The notes under the pieces are model-generated. The model had not been told where the DNA came from. It searched no databases and was given only the letters and a program-made list of their open reading frames with translations. From UBA2334 sp964396895 (GTDB taxonomy: Bacteria > Pseudomonadota > Gammaproteobacteria > Burkholderiales > Burkholderiaceae_C), in the NCBI GenBank assembly GCA_964396895.1, contig CAYNGJ010000029.1:1-30258 (forward strand): a stretch of 30,258 nucleotides of DNA. Direction: 5' to 3'. Position 1 is the stretch's first letter. The number at the start of each line of letters is the position of its first letter. A program made the position numbers and the translations under genes. Below, piece after piece: positions 22,696-30,206 of the stretch.

Positions 22696-24255
22696 ATGAC
22701 ACACACCGAATTCCAGCAGTTGGTTGCCCAGGGGCACCACCGCATCCCCCTCACCACCGAGGCCTTCGCCGACCTCGAAACCCCGCTGTCGCTGTACCTG
22801 AAGCTGGCCCACACGGCCACCGCCAGCCTCGGCGCACAACCCGGTGCCAACAGCTTTTTGCTGGAGTCGGTGGTGGGGGGCGAGCGCTTCGGGCGCTACA
22901 GCTTCATTGGCCTGCCAGCCCGCACCTGGTTGCGAGCCAGCGGTTTTGGCGACCAGGCCAAGACCGAGGTGGTGACCGATGGCGCGGTGATCGAAACCGA
23001 CCACGGCAACCCGCTGGACTTCATTGCGGGCTACCAGCAGCGCTTCAAGGTGGCGCTCAAGCCCGGCATGCCCCGCTTTTGTGGTGGCCTGGCAGGCTAC
23101 TTTGGCTACGACACGGTGCGCTACATCGAGAAAAAGCTGGCGCACAGTTGCCCGCCCGATGACCTGCACTGCCCCGACATCTTGCTGTTGCAGTGCGAAG
23201 AACTGGCCGTCATTGACAACCTCTCGGGCAAGCTGCACCTCATGGTGTACGTGGACCCCGCCCAGCCCCAGGCCTACGAACGCGGCCAAGCCCGGCTGAC
23301 CGAGCTGAAGGCCCGTCTGCGCGCACCCGTGCGGGCGCCCGAGGTGCGGCCTTCGTCCGTCCAGCCCGAGCAGCGCAGCTACGCCAAGGCCGACTACTTG
23401 GCGGCGGTGGATCGTGCCAAGGGGCTGATCGCGGGCGGTGACTTCATGCAAATCGTCATGGGCCAGCGCATTGCCAAGCCCTACACCCAAAGCCCACTCA
23501 GCCTGTACCGGGCACTGCGTTCGCTCAATCCCAGCCCTTACATGTATTACTACAACTTCCACGGGGCCGATGGCGCCGGGGGCGACTTCCATGTGGTGGG
23601 CGCGTCGCCCGAAATTTTGGTGCGCCAGGAGTCGGTGACGGTGGGTGAAGGAACCGAGTCGCGCCGTGCCGAAAAAATCACCATCCGCCCTTTGGCGGGT
23701 ACCCGCCCGCGTGGGGCCACGCCCGAGGCCGATCTGGTGGCCGAGCAAGAGCTGGTGGCCGACCCCAAAGAGCGCGCCGAGCACGTGATGCTGATCGACC
23801 TGGCGCGCAACGACATTGGGCGCATTGCCCGCACTGGCTCGGTCAAGGTGACCGAGGCCTTTGCGGTGGAGCGGTACAGCCACGTCATGCACATTGTGAG
23901 CAACGTCGAAGGACTGCTGAACGAGGGCATGACCAGCATGGACGTGCTCAAGGCCACCTTCCCGGCGGGCACGCTCAGCGGCGCGCCCAAGGTGCACGCC
24001 ATGGAGCTGATTGACCAGTTGGAGCCCGTCAAGCGCGGGGTGTACGGCGGGGCCTGTGGTTATCTGAGTTATGCGGGCGACATGGACGTGGCCATTGCCA
24101 TCCGCACCGGCGTCATCAAGGACGGCATGCTGTATGTGCAGGCGGCAGCTGGCGTGGTGGCCGACAGCGTGCCTGAAATGGAGTGGCGCGAAACCGAGCA
24201 CAAAGCCCGCGCCGTGTTGCGCGCCTCTGAACTCGTCGAAGCCGGACTGGAGTGA
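22696..24255 (+). CDS. trpE: Anthranilate synthase component I
   Basis: The product has 519 residues; with TrpG it converts chorismate and glutamine to anthranilate. The ATG at 22696 (MTHTEFQQL) has AAGG about 10 bases before it and fits the family start; an in-frame ATG at 22603 would add 31 unlikely residues. Motifs are LLESVVGGERFGRYSFIG, which carries the feedback-inhibition LLES element, GDFMQIVMGQ, the catalytic ITIRPLAGTRPRG, LIDLARNDIGR and ATFPAGTLSGAPKVHAME. It is the first structural gene after the candidate leader. Confidence 0.97.
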   Translation: MTHTEFQQLVAQGHHRIPLTTEAFADLETPLSLYLKLAHTATASLGAQPGANSFLLESVVGGERFGRYSFIGLPARTWLRASGFGDQAKTEVVTDGAVIETDHGNPLDFIAGYQQRFKVALKPGMPRFCGGLAGYFGYDTVRYIEKKLAHSCPPDDLHCPDILLLQCEELAVIDNLSGKLHLMVYVDPAQPQAYERGQARLTELKARLRAPVRAPEVRPSSVQPEQRSYAKADYLAAVDRAKGLIAGGDFMQIVMGQRIAKPYTQSPLSLYRALRSLNPSPYMYYYNFHGADGAGGDFHVVGASPEILVRQESVTVGEGTESRRAEKITIRPLAGTRPRGATPEADLVAEQELVADPKERAEHVMLIDLARNDIGRIARTGSVKVTEAFAVERYSHVMHIVSNVEGLLNEGMTSMDVLKATFPAGTLSGAPKVHAMELIDQLEPVKRGVYGGACGYLSYAGDMDVAIAIRTGVIKDGMLYVQAAAGVVADSVPEMEWRETEHKARAVLRASELVEAGLE

Positions 24256-24260
24256 CCCCC

Positions 24261-24605
24261 ATGACCACACAATTGCCCCCAGGCATGGCCGTGAGCCATT
24301 GCCACACCATGGCCGACGTGCGCGCCCACATCGACGCGCTGGACTCGGTCATCGTCCCCCTCATGGCGCAGCGCAGCGCCTACGTGGCCCAGGCCGCCCG
24401 CATCAAACAGTGTGCCACCCAAGTGGTGGACCTGGAGCGGGTGGAGTACATCGTGCGCCGCGTCAAGGCCCAGGCCGAGGCGCTGGGTGCCCCGGCTGCC
24501 GTGGTCGAGGCGGCTTACCGCGCCATGATTGCCGCTTCCATTGAATTTGAGCACGGCGAATTTGCCCGCTTGCGTGAACCCGCCGTCAGTGGAGATGCGC
24601 CATGA
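24261..24605 (+). CDS. Chorismate mutase (AroQ class)
   Basis: The product has 114 residues. AroQ-type helical mutase features are MADVRAHIDALDSVIVPLMAQRSAYVAQAARIK (residues about 17-49) and the C-terminal VEAAYRAMIAASIEFEHGEFARL. The enzyme converts chorismate to prephenate; the pyruvate-lyase relatives look alike, but the location between trpE and trpG at the chorismate branch point fits a mutase. The ATG at 24261 lies 5 bp after trpE, and the end overlaps trpG by 4 bp, suggesting translational coupling. A second start at residue 12 (MAVSHCHTM) is possible. Confidence 0.88.
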   Translation: MTTQLPPGMAVSHCHTMADVRAHIDALDSVIVPLMAQRSAYVAQAARIKQCATQVVDLERVEYIVRRVKAQAEALGAPAAVVEAAYRAMIAASIEFEHGEFARLREPAVSGDAP

Positions 24606-25180
24606 AACTGTTGATGATCGACAACTACGACTCCTTCACCTACAACATCGTCCAGTACTTTGGCGAGTTGGGGGCCGAGGTGGCCGTGGTGCGCAACGAC
24701 GAAATCACCCTGGTCGAGATGGATGGCCTGCTGGCTTCGGGCCGCATGGACAGGCTGGTGATTTCGCCCGGACCCTGCTCGCCCAAGGAGGCGGGTATTT
24801 CGGTGCCCGCCATCCAGCACTTTGCCGGGCGTTTGCCCATTCTGGGGGTGTGCCTGGGGCACCAAAGCATTGGTGCCGCATTTGGCGGCAACATTGTGCG
24901 GGCGCAGGCGCTGATGCACGGCAAAACCAGCGTCATCACGACCACCCAGCAAGGTGTGTTTGCCGGGTTGCCCCCACAGTTCACCGTCAACCGCTACCAC
25001 TCGCTGGCGATTGATCGCGCCACCTGCCCCGACTGTCTGGTGCCCACTGCTTGGACCGATGACGGGGAGGTGATGGGCATTCGGCACACCGAGCTGGACA
25101 TCGAGGGGGTGCAGTTCCACCCGGAGAGCATCCTCACCGAGCACGGACACGCCATGCTGAAGAACTTCCTGGTGCGTTGA
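24602..25180 (+). CDS. trpG: Anthranilate synthase component II (glutamine amidotransferase)
   Basis: The product has 192 residues. It is a class-I amidotransferase that supplies ammonia to TrpE. Motifs are MLLMIDNYDSFTYN-type start (IDNYDSFTYNIVQYF), SPGPCSPKEAG, the nucleophile Cys in GVCLGHQSIG, and the His-Glu pair in VQFHPESILTEHG. It overlaps the chorismate mutase gene by 4 bp. After its stop comes a 50-bp gap consisting almost entirely of a dispersed element. Confidence 0.97.
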   Translation: MKLLMIDNYDSFTYNIVQYFGELGAEVAVVRNDEITLVEMDGLLASGRMDRLVISPGPCSPKEAGISVPAIQHFAGRLPILGVCLGHQSIGAAFGGNIVRAQALMHGKTSVITTTQQGVFAGLPPQFTVNRYHSLAIDRATCPDCLVPTAWTDDGEVMGIRHTELDIEGVQFHPESILTEHGHAMLKNFLVR

Positions 25181-25182
25181 CT

Positions 25183-25241
25183 CAGCGATAGCTGCCGATC
25201 CAATACACACAAGCGCTGGAGGCACTTTTCATGCAAAAAAT
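25183..25241 (+). repeat. AT-rich dispersed element between trpG and ltaE
   Basis: TAGC (25189-25192), 18 bases, AAGCG (25211-25215), then CTGGAGGC and a tail running into the ltaE start. GGAGG at 25218-25222 stands 8 bases before the ltaE ATG, so the element supplies its ribosome binding site. It is the only copy not fully inside a gene and probably closest to the family consensus. Confidence 0.72.
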
Positions 25242-26301
25242 TGATTTGCGCAGTGACACCGTCACCCAACCCACCGCCGCCATGCGCCAGGCCATGCTGG
25301 CCGCGCCGTTGGGCGACGATGTGTTTGGCGACGACCCCACCGTCAACGCCCTGCAAACACGGCTGGCCAGCTTGTTGGGTTTTGAGGCGGCACTGTTCAT
25401 GCCCACCGGCACGCAGAGCAATTTGTGCGCACTGCTGGCCCATTGCCAGCGCGGCGACGAATACATCGTCGGCCAAATGGCGCACTGCTACCGCTGGGAG
25501 GCGGGCGGTGCCGCCGTGCTGGGCAGCGTGCAGCCACAACCCATTGCCCACCAGGCCGATGGCACGCTGGCGCTGGCTGACATCGCCGCAGCCATCAAAC
25601 CCGATGACGCGCACTTTGCACGCACCCGTTTGCTGGCGCTGGAAAACACGCTGGGTGGTCAACTGCTGCCCATGGCCTATGTGCAGGCCGCCACCGACCT
25701 GGCCCGCCGCCACGGCTTGGCCACCCACCTCGACGGTGCGCGCCTGTTCAATGCCGCCACCGCGCAGGCAGCGGGTCTGGCTGTCGATGCGGGAACACCC
25801 CCTGGCGCAGACGCCGTGGTGCACGAGGCGCGCCGCATCGCCCAGTGTTTTGACAGCGCCTCCGTCTGTTTCAGCAAGGGCCTGGGGGCGCCCGTGGGCT
25901 CGGTGCTGTGCGGCTCGGCCACCTTCATCCAGCGCGCCCACCGCATCCGAAAAATGGCCGGGGGCGGCATGCGCCAGGCCGGTGTGCTGGCGGCCGCGGC
26001 GCTGCACGCGCTGGACCACCACATCGCCCGCCTGGCCGACGACCATGCCCTGGCGCGTCGCTTGGCAGAGGGGCTGGCAGGCGTGCCGGGTTTGCTGGTG
26101 GAGACCCCGCAGACCAACATCGTGTTTGTGGATGTGGTGGACGACGCCCGCGAGCGCTCCGCCGACTTGCTGGCCCACCTGGCGGCACAGGGCGTGCTGG
26201 CCACCGGCCTGTACCGCCTGCGATTCGTGACGCACCTGGACCTGGACGCGGCGGGCGTGGACCACGTGGTGGCCGCCATTCGCCGTTTTCTCCAGGCCTG
26301 A
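25231..26301 (+). CDS. ltaE: Low-specificity L-threonine aldolase
   Basis: The product has 356 residues of the PLP-dependent aldolase family that cleaves threonine or allo-threonine to glycine and acetaldehyde. Motifs are IDLRSDTVTQPTAAMRQAM (4-22), GDDVFGDDPTVN, FMPTGTQSNL, TRLLALENT, HLDGARLFNAA and the PLP-lysine in CFSKGLGAPVGS. GGAGG lies 8 bases upstream. It is followed after 9 bp by a LysE-type exporter gene. It is not a tryptophan pathway enzyme, yet it lies between trpG and trpD. Confidence 0.93.
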   Translation: MQKIDLRSDTVTQPTAAMRQAMLAAPLGDDVFGDDPTVNALQTRLASLLGFEAALFMPTGTQSNLCALLAHCQRGDEYIVGQMAHCYRWEAGGAAVLGSVQPQPIAHQADGTLALADIAAAIKPDDAHFARTRLLALENTLGGQLLPMAYVQAATDLARRHGLATHLDGARLFNAATAQAAGLAVDAGTPPGADAVVHEARRIAQCFDSASVCFSKGLGAPVGSVLCGSATFIQRAHRIRKMAGGGMRQAGVLAAAALHALDHHIARLADDHALARRLAEGLAGVPGLLVETPQTNIVFVDVVDDARERSADLLAHLAAQGVLATGLYRLRFVTHLDLDAAGVDHVVAAIRRFLQA

Positions 26302-26310
26302 GGACGCACC

Positions 26311-26973
26311 ATGGGCGACGTTCAGAACCTGGGCCTCTTCATTCTGGCGGGTTGGCTGCTCAACCTCACGCCAGGCCCCGATGTGCTGTGCATCGTCAAC
26401 ACCGCACTGCGCGACGGGGCTCGGGCCGGTATGGTGGCTGCGCTGGGCATCACCGCTGGGTGTTTTGTGCATGTGGCCGCGGCCGCCCTGGGCGTGGGGG
26501 CGCTGATGGCCGCGTCAGCCACCGCCTTCACCGTGTTGAAGTGGGCGGGCGCGTTGTACCTGCTGTACGTGGGGGTCAAGCTGCTGTGGCAGCGCGTGCC
26601 GCCTCATGAATCAAACGTAGCAAACTATTCAATTGTAATAAGCGATAAAGGCCAAAAAGGCTTGAAAAATATTTTCTTCAAAGGCTTTCTGACCAATGTG
26701 CTCAACCCCAAGGTGGCGCTGTTCTTTCTGGCCTTTGTGCCCCAGTTCATCGTGCCCGGTGCCCAGCACCCGGCACTGACGTTTGTGGCGCTGGGTTTGC
26801 TGTTCAATGTCAACGCCTTGCCCATCAACCTGGGCTACGCGCTGGTCGCGGCCTGGGCCACTCGGCGCATGGGGGCGGTGCAGCGGGGCCTGGCGCACCT
26901 GGACCGCTTGGCCGGGCTGATGTTCGTGGGTTTTGGCCTGCGGCTGGCCCTGAGCGAGGCGCCTGGCCGCTGA
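26311..26973 (+). CDS. LysE/RhtB-family amino-acid exporter
   Basis: The product has 220 residues with six hydrophobic segments. Family motifs are LNLTPGPDVLCIVNTALRDG (17-36) and the FLTNVLNPKVALFFLAF block in the middle. These inner-membrane proteins export amino acids such as threonine, homoserine or lysine. Residues of about 100-122 (SNVANYSIVISDKGQKGLKN) are encoded by an AT-rich island that lies in the loop before the conserved middle block. Together with ltaE it suggests amino-acid overflow handling; the substrate is not known. Confidence 0.92.
   Translation: MGDVQNLGLFILAGWLLNLTPGPDVLCIVNTALRDGARAGMVAALGITAGCFVHVAAAALGVGALMAASATAFTVLKWAGALYLLYVGVKLLWQRVPPHESNVANYSIVISDKGQKGLKNIFFKGFLTNVLNPKVALFFLAFVPQFIVPGAQHPALTFVALGLLFNVNALPINLGYALVAAWATRRMGAVQRGLAHLDRLAGLMFVGFGLRLALSEAPGR
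26606..26680 (+). repeat. AT-rich dispersed element, in-frame copy inside the lysE-type gene
   Basis: TAGC (26618-26621), 18 bases, AAGCG (26640-26644), five bases, GGCC and an A-rich tail. G+C drops to roughly a third here, against about two-thirds around it. The frame is the same as in thiL and the AsmA-type gene. Confidence 0.75.
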
Positions 26974-27010
26974 AGTCGCGGCTTGCCCACGTTACCAGCC
27001 CTTACATTTC

Positions 27011-27031
27011 AACGGACTTCCCCCGTTTTTT
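27011..27031 (+). terminator. Terminator-like hairpin just before trpD
   Basis: AACGG (27011-27015) and CCGTT (27023-27027) form a 5-bp stem around a 7-base loop, followed by TTTT (27028-27031). It ends directly at the trpD ribosome binding site (GGAG at 27032-27035). The stem is short and only partial termination would be expected. It may separate the trpEG and trpDC halves. Confidence 0.4.
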
Positions 27032-27044
27032 GGAGAACACCCCC

Positions 27045-28088
27045 ATGCCCCACGCATCCAAAATCACCCCCAGCGAAGCGCTGCAGCGCACCATCGAGCA
27101 CCGCGAGATTTTTCACGACGAAATGCTGCACCTCATGCGCCTCATCATGGGCGGCGAGATGTCGCCGGTGATGATGGCCGCGCTCATCACAGGCCTGCGG
27201 GTGAAGAAAGAAACCATCGGTGAAATCACCGCCGCCGCCCAGGTCATGCGCGAGTTTTCCACCAAGGTGCCGGTGGCCGACACCACCCACCTCGTGGACA
27301 TCGTGGGCACGGGGGGCGATGGGTCGCACACCTTCAACATCTCCACCTGTGCCATGTTCGTGGCCGCCGCCGCCGGGGCGCGGGTCAGCAAGCACGGCGG
27401 GCGCAGCGTCAGCAGCAAAAGCGGCAGCGCCGACGTGCTGGAGAGCCTGGGGGTCAACATCAACCTGGCGCCAGCGCGCATTGCCCAGTGCATCGCGCAG
27501 ACAGGCCTGGGTTTCATGTTCGCACCCAACCACCATCCGGCCATGAAAAACGTGGCCCCGGTGCGCCGCGAGCTGGGCATCAAAACCATCTTCAACATCC
27601 TGGGTCCGCTCACCAACCCGGCCAGTGCGCCCAACATCCTCATGGGCGTGTTCCATGCCGACTTGGTGGGCATACAGGTGCGCGCCTTGCAGCGCCTGGG
27701 CGCCGAGCACGCCGTGGTGGTGTACGGACGCGACGGCATGGATGAGGTGTCACTGGGCGCTGCCACGCTGGTGGGCGAGCTGAAAGACGGCGAAATCACC
27801 GAGTACGAAATTCACCCCGAAGACTTTGGCCTGGCCATGGCCAGCAACCGCGCGCTGCGGGTGGACACGCCCGACGACTCCAAGGCCATGCTGTTGGGCG
27901 TGCTCGACAACCAGTCCGGCCCCGCCCGCGACATCGTGGCGTTGAACGCCGGTGTCGCCCTGTATGCGGCCAACGTGGCGCCCACCATGGTGGCCGGCTT
28001 GCAATTGGCACAGCAGGCGCTGGAGAGCGGGGCCGCGCGCGCCAAGTTGGCCGCGCTGGTGGCTTTCAGCGCGGTGGAGGTGGCCTGA
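27045..28088 (+). CDS. trpD: Anthranilate phosphoribosyltransferase
   Basis: The product has 347 residues; it joins anthranilate to phosphoribosyl pyrophosphate. Motifs are the PRPP-binding DIVGTGGDGSHTFNIST, KHGGRSVSSKSGSADVLE, FAPNHHPAMKNVAPVRRELGIKTIFNILGPLTNP and VVYGRDGMDEVS. The ATG at 27045 has GGAG 9 bases upstream; a TTG at 27030 would absorb that site. Its stop shares one base with the start of a 49-codon ORF. Confidence 0.97.
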   Translation: MPHASKITPSEALQRTIEHREIFHDEMLHLMRLIMGGEMSPVMMAALITGLRVKKETIGEITAAAQVMREFSTKVPVADTTHLVDIVGTGGDGSHTFNISTCAMFVAAAAGARVSKHGGRSVSSKSGSADVLESLGVNINLAPARIAQCIAQTGLGFMFAPNHHPAMKNVAPVRRELGIKTIFNILGPLTNPASAPNILMGVFHADLVGIQVRALQRLGAEHAVVVYGRDGMDEVSLGAATLVGELKDGEITEYEIHPEDFGLAMASNRALRVDTPDDSKAMLLGVLDNQSGPARDIVALNAGVALYAANVAPTMVAGLQLAQQALESGAARAKLAALVAFSAVEVA

Positions 28089-28237
28089 TGCCCGCAGGCT
28101 TGTGGCAAGACTCGGGCACCTGGATTGCGCTGGGTGTGTCCGCCTTATTTTTGGTGGTGGCCTGGGCCATGCACCGCGTCATCATGAAGGTGCTGAAAGG
28201 CACACCCCCCACAGAAAGTACCCCCACCGATGAGTGA
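28088..28237 (+). CDS. Small single-span membrane protein between trpD and trpC (49 aa)
   Basis: The ATG at 28088 overlaps the trpD stop by one base (TGATG) and the frame closes at 28235-28237, 8 bp inside trpC. The product has 49 residues: a short polar start, a hydrophobic helix at about 12-29 (WIALGVSALFLVVAWAM), a basic HRVIMKVLK segment and a Thr/Pro tail. This positive-inside pattern predicts one inner-membrane span with a cytosolic C-terminus. Three Trp residues (6, 12, 26) in 49 are notable in a trp operon. The tight coupling on both sides supports translation. The function is unknown. Confidence 0.72.
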   Translation: MPAGLWQDSGTWIALGVSALFLVVAWAMHRVIMKVLKGTPPTESTPTDE

Positions 28238-29033
28238 CATCCTGAACCAGATTGTCGCGGTCAAGCGCGAAGAAATCGCCACCGCACTGCGCCAAAAACC
28301 ACTGGCCGTCGTGCGCGAAGACGCCGAAACACGGCTGCTCACCCGCGACTTTGTCGGTGCCTTGCGCGCCAGGCAGGCCAAAGGGCAACCCGCCGTGATC
28401 GCAGAAGTGAAAAAGGCCAGCCCTTCCAAGGGCGTGCTGCGCGAGGACTTTGTGCCCGCCGACATTGCCCAGAGCTATGCCGAGCACGGCGCGGCCTGTC
28501 TGTCCGTGCTGACCGACCGGCAGTTTTTTCAGGGCAGCACCGACTACCTGAAGCAGGCGCGGGCGAGTTGCCACTTGCCTGTGCTGCGCAAAGACTTCAT
28601 GGTCGATGCCTACCAGGTGTACGAGGCGCGTGTCATGGGGGCCGATGCCATTTTGTTGATCGCCGCCTGCCTGGACGACCAGCAAATGGCGGACCTGGAG
28701 GCGCTGGCCCTGTCCCTGGGCATGGCCGTGTTGGTGGAGGTGCACGACCGCCCCGAGTTGGACCGGGCGTTGCGTTTGAAGACACCGCTGATTGGCATCA
28801 ACAACCGCAACCTGCGGACCTTCGAGGTCAACCTGGCCACCACGCTGGATCTCATCCGGGACGTGCCCTCGCTCATCGGGGGGGAGCGGTTGCTCGTGGC
28901 CGAGTCGGGCATCCTCACCCCTGCCGATGTCGCCGTGCTGCGCCAGGCGGCCGTGCCCGCGTTCCTGGTGGGCGAGGCGTTCATGCGCGCAGCCGAACCC
29001 GGCGAGGCCTTGTCCACCCTGTTCGCCTTGTGA
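28230..29033 (+). CDS. trpC: Indole-3-glycerol phosphate synthase
   Basis: The product has 267 residues. It closes the indole ring of CdRP in tryptophan synthesis. Barrel motifs are VIAEVKKASPSKGVLREDF with the catalytic Lys, ACLSVLTDRQFFQG, VLRKDFMVDAYQVYEARVMGADAILLIAACL, LVEVHDRPELDRAL, LIGINNRNLRTFEV and VAESGI. It overlaps the small membrane ORF by 8 bp and its stop shares one base with ung. The trpF, trpB and trpA genes are not in the window. Confidence 0.97.
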   Translation: MSDILNQIVAVKREEIATALRQKPLAVVREDAETRLLTRDFVGALRARQAKGQPAVIAEVKKASPSKGVLREDFVPADIAQSYAEHGAACLSVLTDRQFFQGSTDYLKQARASCHLPVLRKDFMVDAYQVYEARVMGADAILLIAACLDDQQMADLEALALSLGMAVLVEVHDRPELDRALRLKTPLIGINNRNLRTFEVNLATTLDLIRDVPSLIGGERLLVAESGILTPADVAVLRQAAVPAFLVGEAFMRAAEPGEALSTLFAL

Positions 29034-29809
29034 TGGGCTCAGGCGAGTCGGACTGCGGCACCCGTTTTGCAGTCACCACTGCACATCCCGATGCGCTGGT
29101 GGCGTGGGGCGGTGCCCAGCACGCGGTGGCAGGAGATTGGCAGTCCTTGGTGGCGGCGTTCCTCTCCTCACCCGAGGGCCGCGCCTTGTCGCAGTTTGTA
29201 CAGGCGCGTGCGGACGCCGGGGCGTGCATCTACCCGCCCCAGCCTTTTCGCATGTTGGCGCTCACGCCGCTGTCGTCGGTCAAGGTGGTCATCGTGGGGC
29301 AGGATCCCTACCACGGACCCGGTCAGGCCGAGGGCCTGGCTTTTTCGGTCCCGGATGGTGTGCGGGTGCCGCCGTCGCTGCGCAACATACACAAGGAACT
29401 GCAACGCGACCTGGGGTTGCCTGCGCCGCTGGGGGGCTCACTCCTTCACTGGGCGCAGCAAGGGGTGCTGTTGCTCAATACTTGCTTAACGGTGGAAGAC
29501 GGCGCGCCCGCCAGTCACGCCAAACGCGGATGGGAAACCCTCACCAGCCGGTTGCTGGGCGCGTGCAATGCCGAGCCCGGAGGCCGTGTGTTCATGTTGT
29601 GGGGGGCGCATGCGCAGGCCTTTCGAACCGCCATCGATGAATCGAGGCACCTGGTGCTCACGGCCAATCATCCCTCGCCCCTGTCCGCCAGCAGGGGGCC
29701 AAAGCCATTCCTCGGCTGCGGACATTTCACGGCAGCCAATCAGTGGCTCAGCGAGCAAGGACGCACAAAAATCGACTGGATTGCAAAAAGTCAAAAAACC
29801 GTGGCATAA
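29033..29809 (+). CDS. ung: Uracil-DNA glycosylase
   Basis: The product has 258 residues. It removes uracil from DNA. Family motifs are VVIVGQDPYHGPGQAEGLAFSV with the catalytic Asp, PPSLRNIHKEL, GVLLLNTCLTVEDG and the Leu-loop HPSPLSASRG with the catalytic His. The ATG overlaps the trpC stop by one base (TGATG), so it is translated as the last gene of the trp operon. The tRNA/tuf promoter lies in its last codons. Confidence 0.96.
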   Translation: MGSGESDCGTRFAVTTAHPDALVAWGGAQHAVAGDWQSLVAAFLSSPEGRALSQFVQARADAGACIYPPQPFRMLALTPLSSVKVVIVGQDPYHGPGQAEGLAFSVPDGVRVPPSLRNIHKELQRDLGLPAPLGGSLLHWAQQGVLLLNTCLTVEDGAPASHAKRGWETLTSRLLGACNAEPGGRVFMLWGAHAQAFRTAIDESRHLVLTANHPSPLSASRGPKPFLGCGHFTAANQWLSEQGRTKIDWIAKSQKTVA

Positions 29810-29810
29810 T
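29781..29810 (+). promoter_or_regulatory. Sigma-70 promoter for the tRNA-tuf operon
   Basis: TTGCAA (29781-29786) and CATAAT (29805-29810) with an 18-bp spacer match the housekeeping consensus well. The expected start of RNA near 29817 is about 8 bp before tRNA-Tyr. The boxes overlap the end of ung. Confidence 0.75.
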
Positions 29811-29824
29811 TGCAGGCTCGTTGT

Positions 29825-29910
29825 GGAGAGGTGCCCGAGTGGCTAAAGGGGGCAGACTGTAAATCTGTTGGCTTACGCCTACGCTGGTTCGAATCCAGCC
29901 TTCTCCACCA
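29825..29910 (+). tRNA. tRNA-Tyr (anticodon GTA)
   Basis: An 86-nt cloverleaf with acceptor GGAGAGG paired to CTTCTCC, a long variable arm as in class II tRNAs, anticodon GTA at 29859-29861, the GGTTCGAATCC T-arm and encoded CCA. First gene of the tRNA-tuf cluster. Confidence 0.96.
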
Positions 29911-29967
29911 ACAACACATGCAAACTTGAGCGAGGGCTTCAGCTGGGCCAGGGTTCAAGAGGGTAGT

Positions 29968-30041
29968 GCGGGAGTAGTTTAATGGTAGAACCTTAGCCTT
30001 CCAAGCTAATGACACGGGTTCGATTCCCGTTTCCCGCTCCA
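29968..30041 (+). tRNA. tRNA-Gly (anticodon TCC)
   Basis: A 74-nt cloverleaf with acceptor GCGGGAG paired to TTCCCGC, anticodon TCC at 30000-30002 in loop CTTCCAA, a GGTTCGATTCC T-arm and encoded CCA. Confidence 0.96.
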
Positions 30042-30091
30042 GGTTGTGTGTTGGTCGTGTCGAATTCAAGTGGCTGTTAAATTGGTCGCTT

Positions 30092-30166
<75 letters not shown>

Positions 30167-30206
30167 CTCATCTTTTTTGTCTTGGCATATTTCCTGGAGC
30201 TCGAAA

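Noticed and set aside
26311..26973. Possibility that the AT-rich island in the lysE-type gene makes it a pseudogene
   Set aside because: The frame stays open and the conserved block after the island is intact, so the insert appears to be tolerated as a loop.
29791..30069. Minus-strand open frame of 92 codons
   Set aside because: It is antisense to tRNA-Tyr and tRNA-Gly; its segments (such as LDSNQRRRKPTDLQSAPFSHSG-type text) are a well-known false protein produced by antisense tRNA genes.
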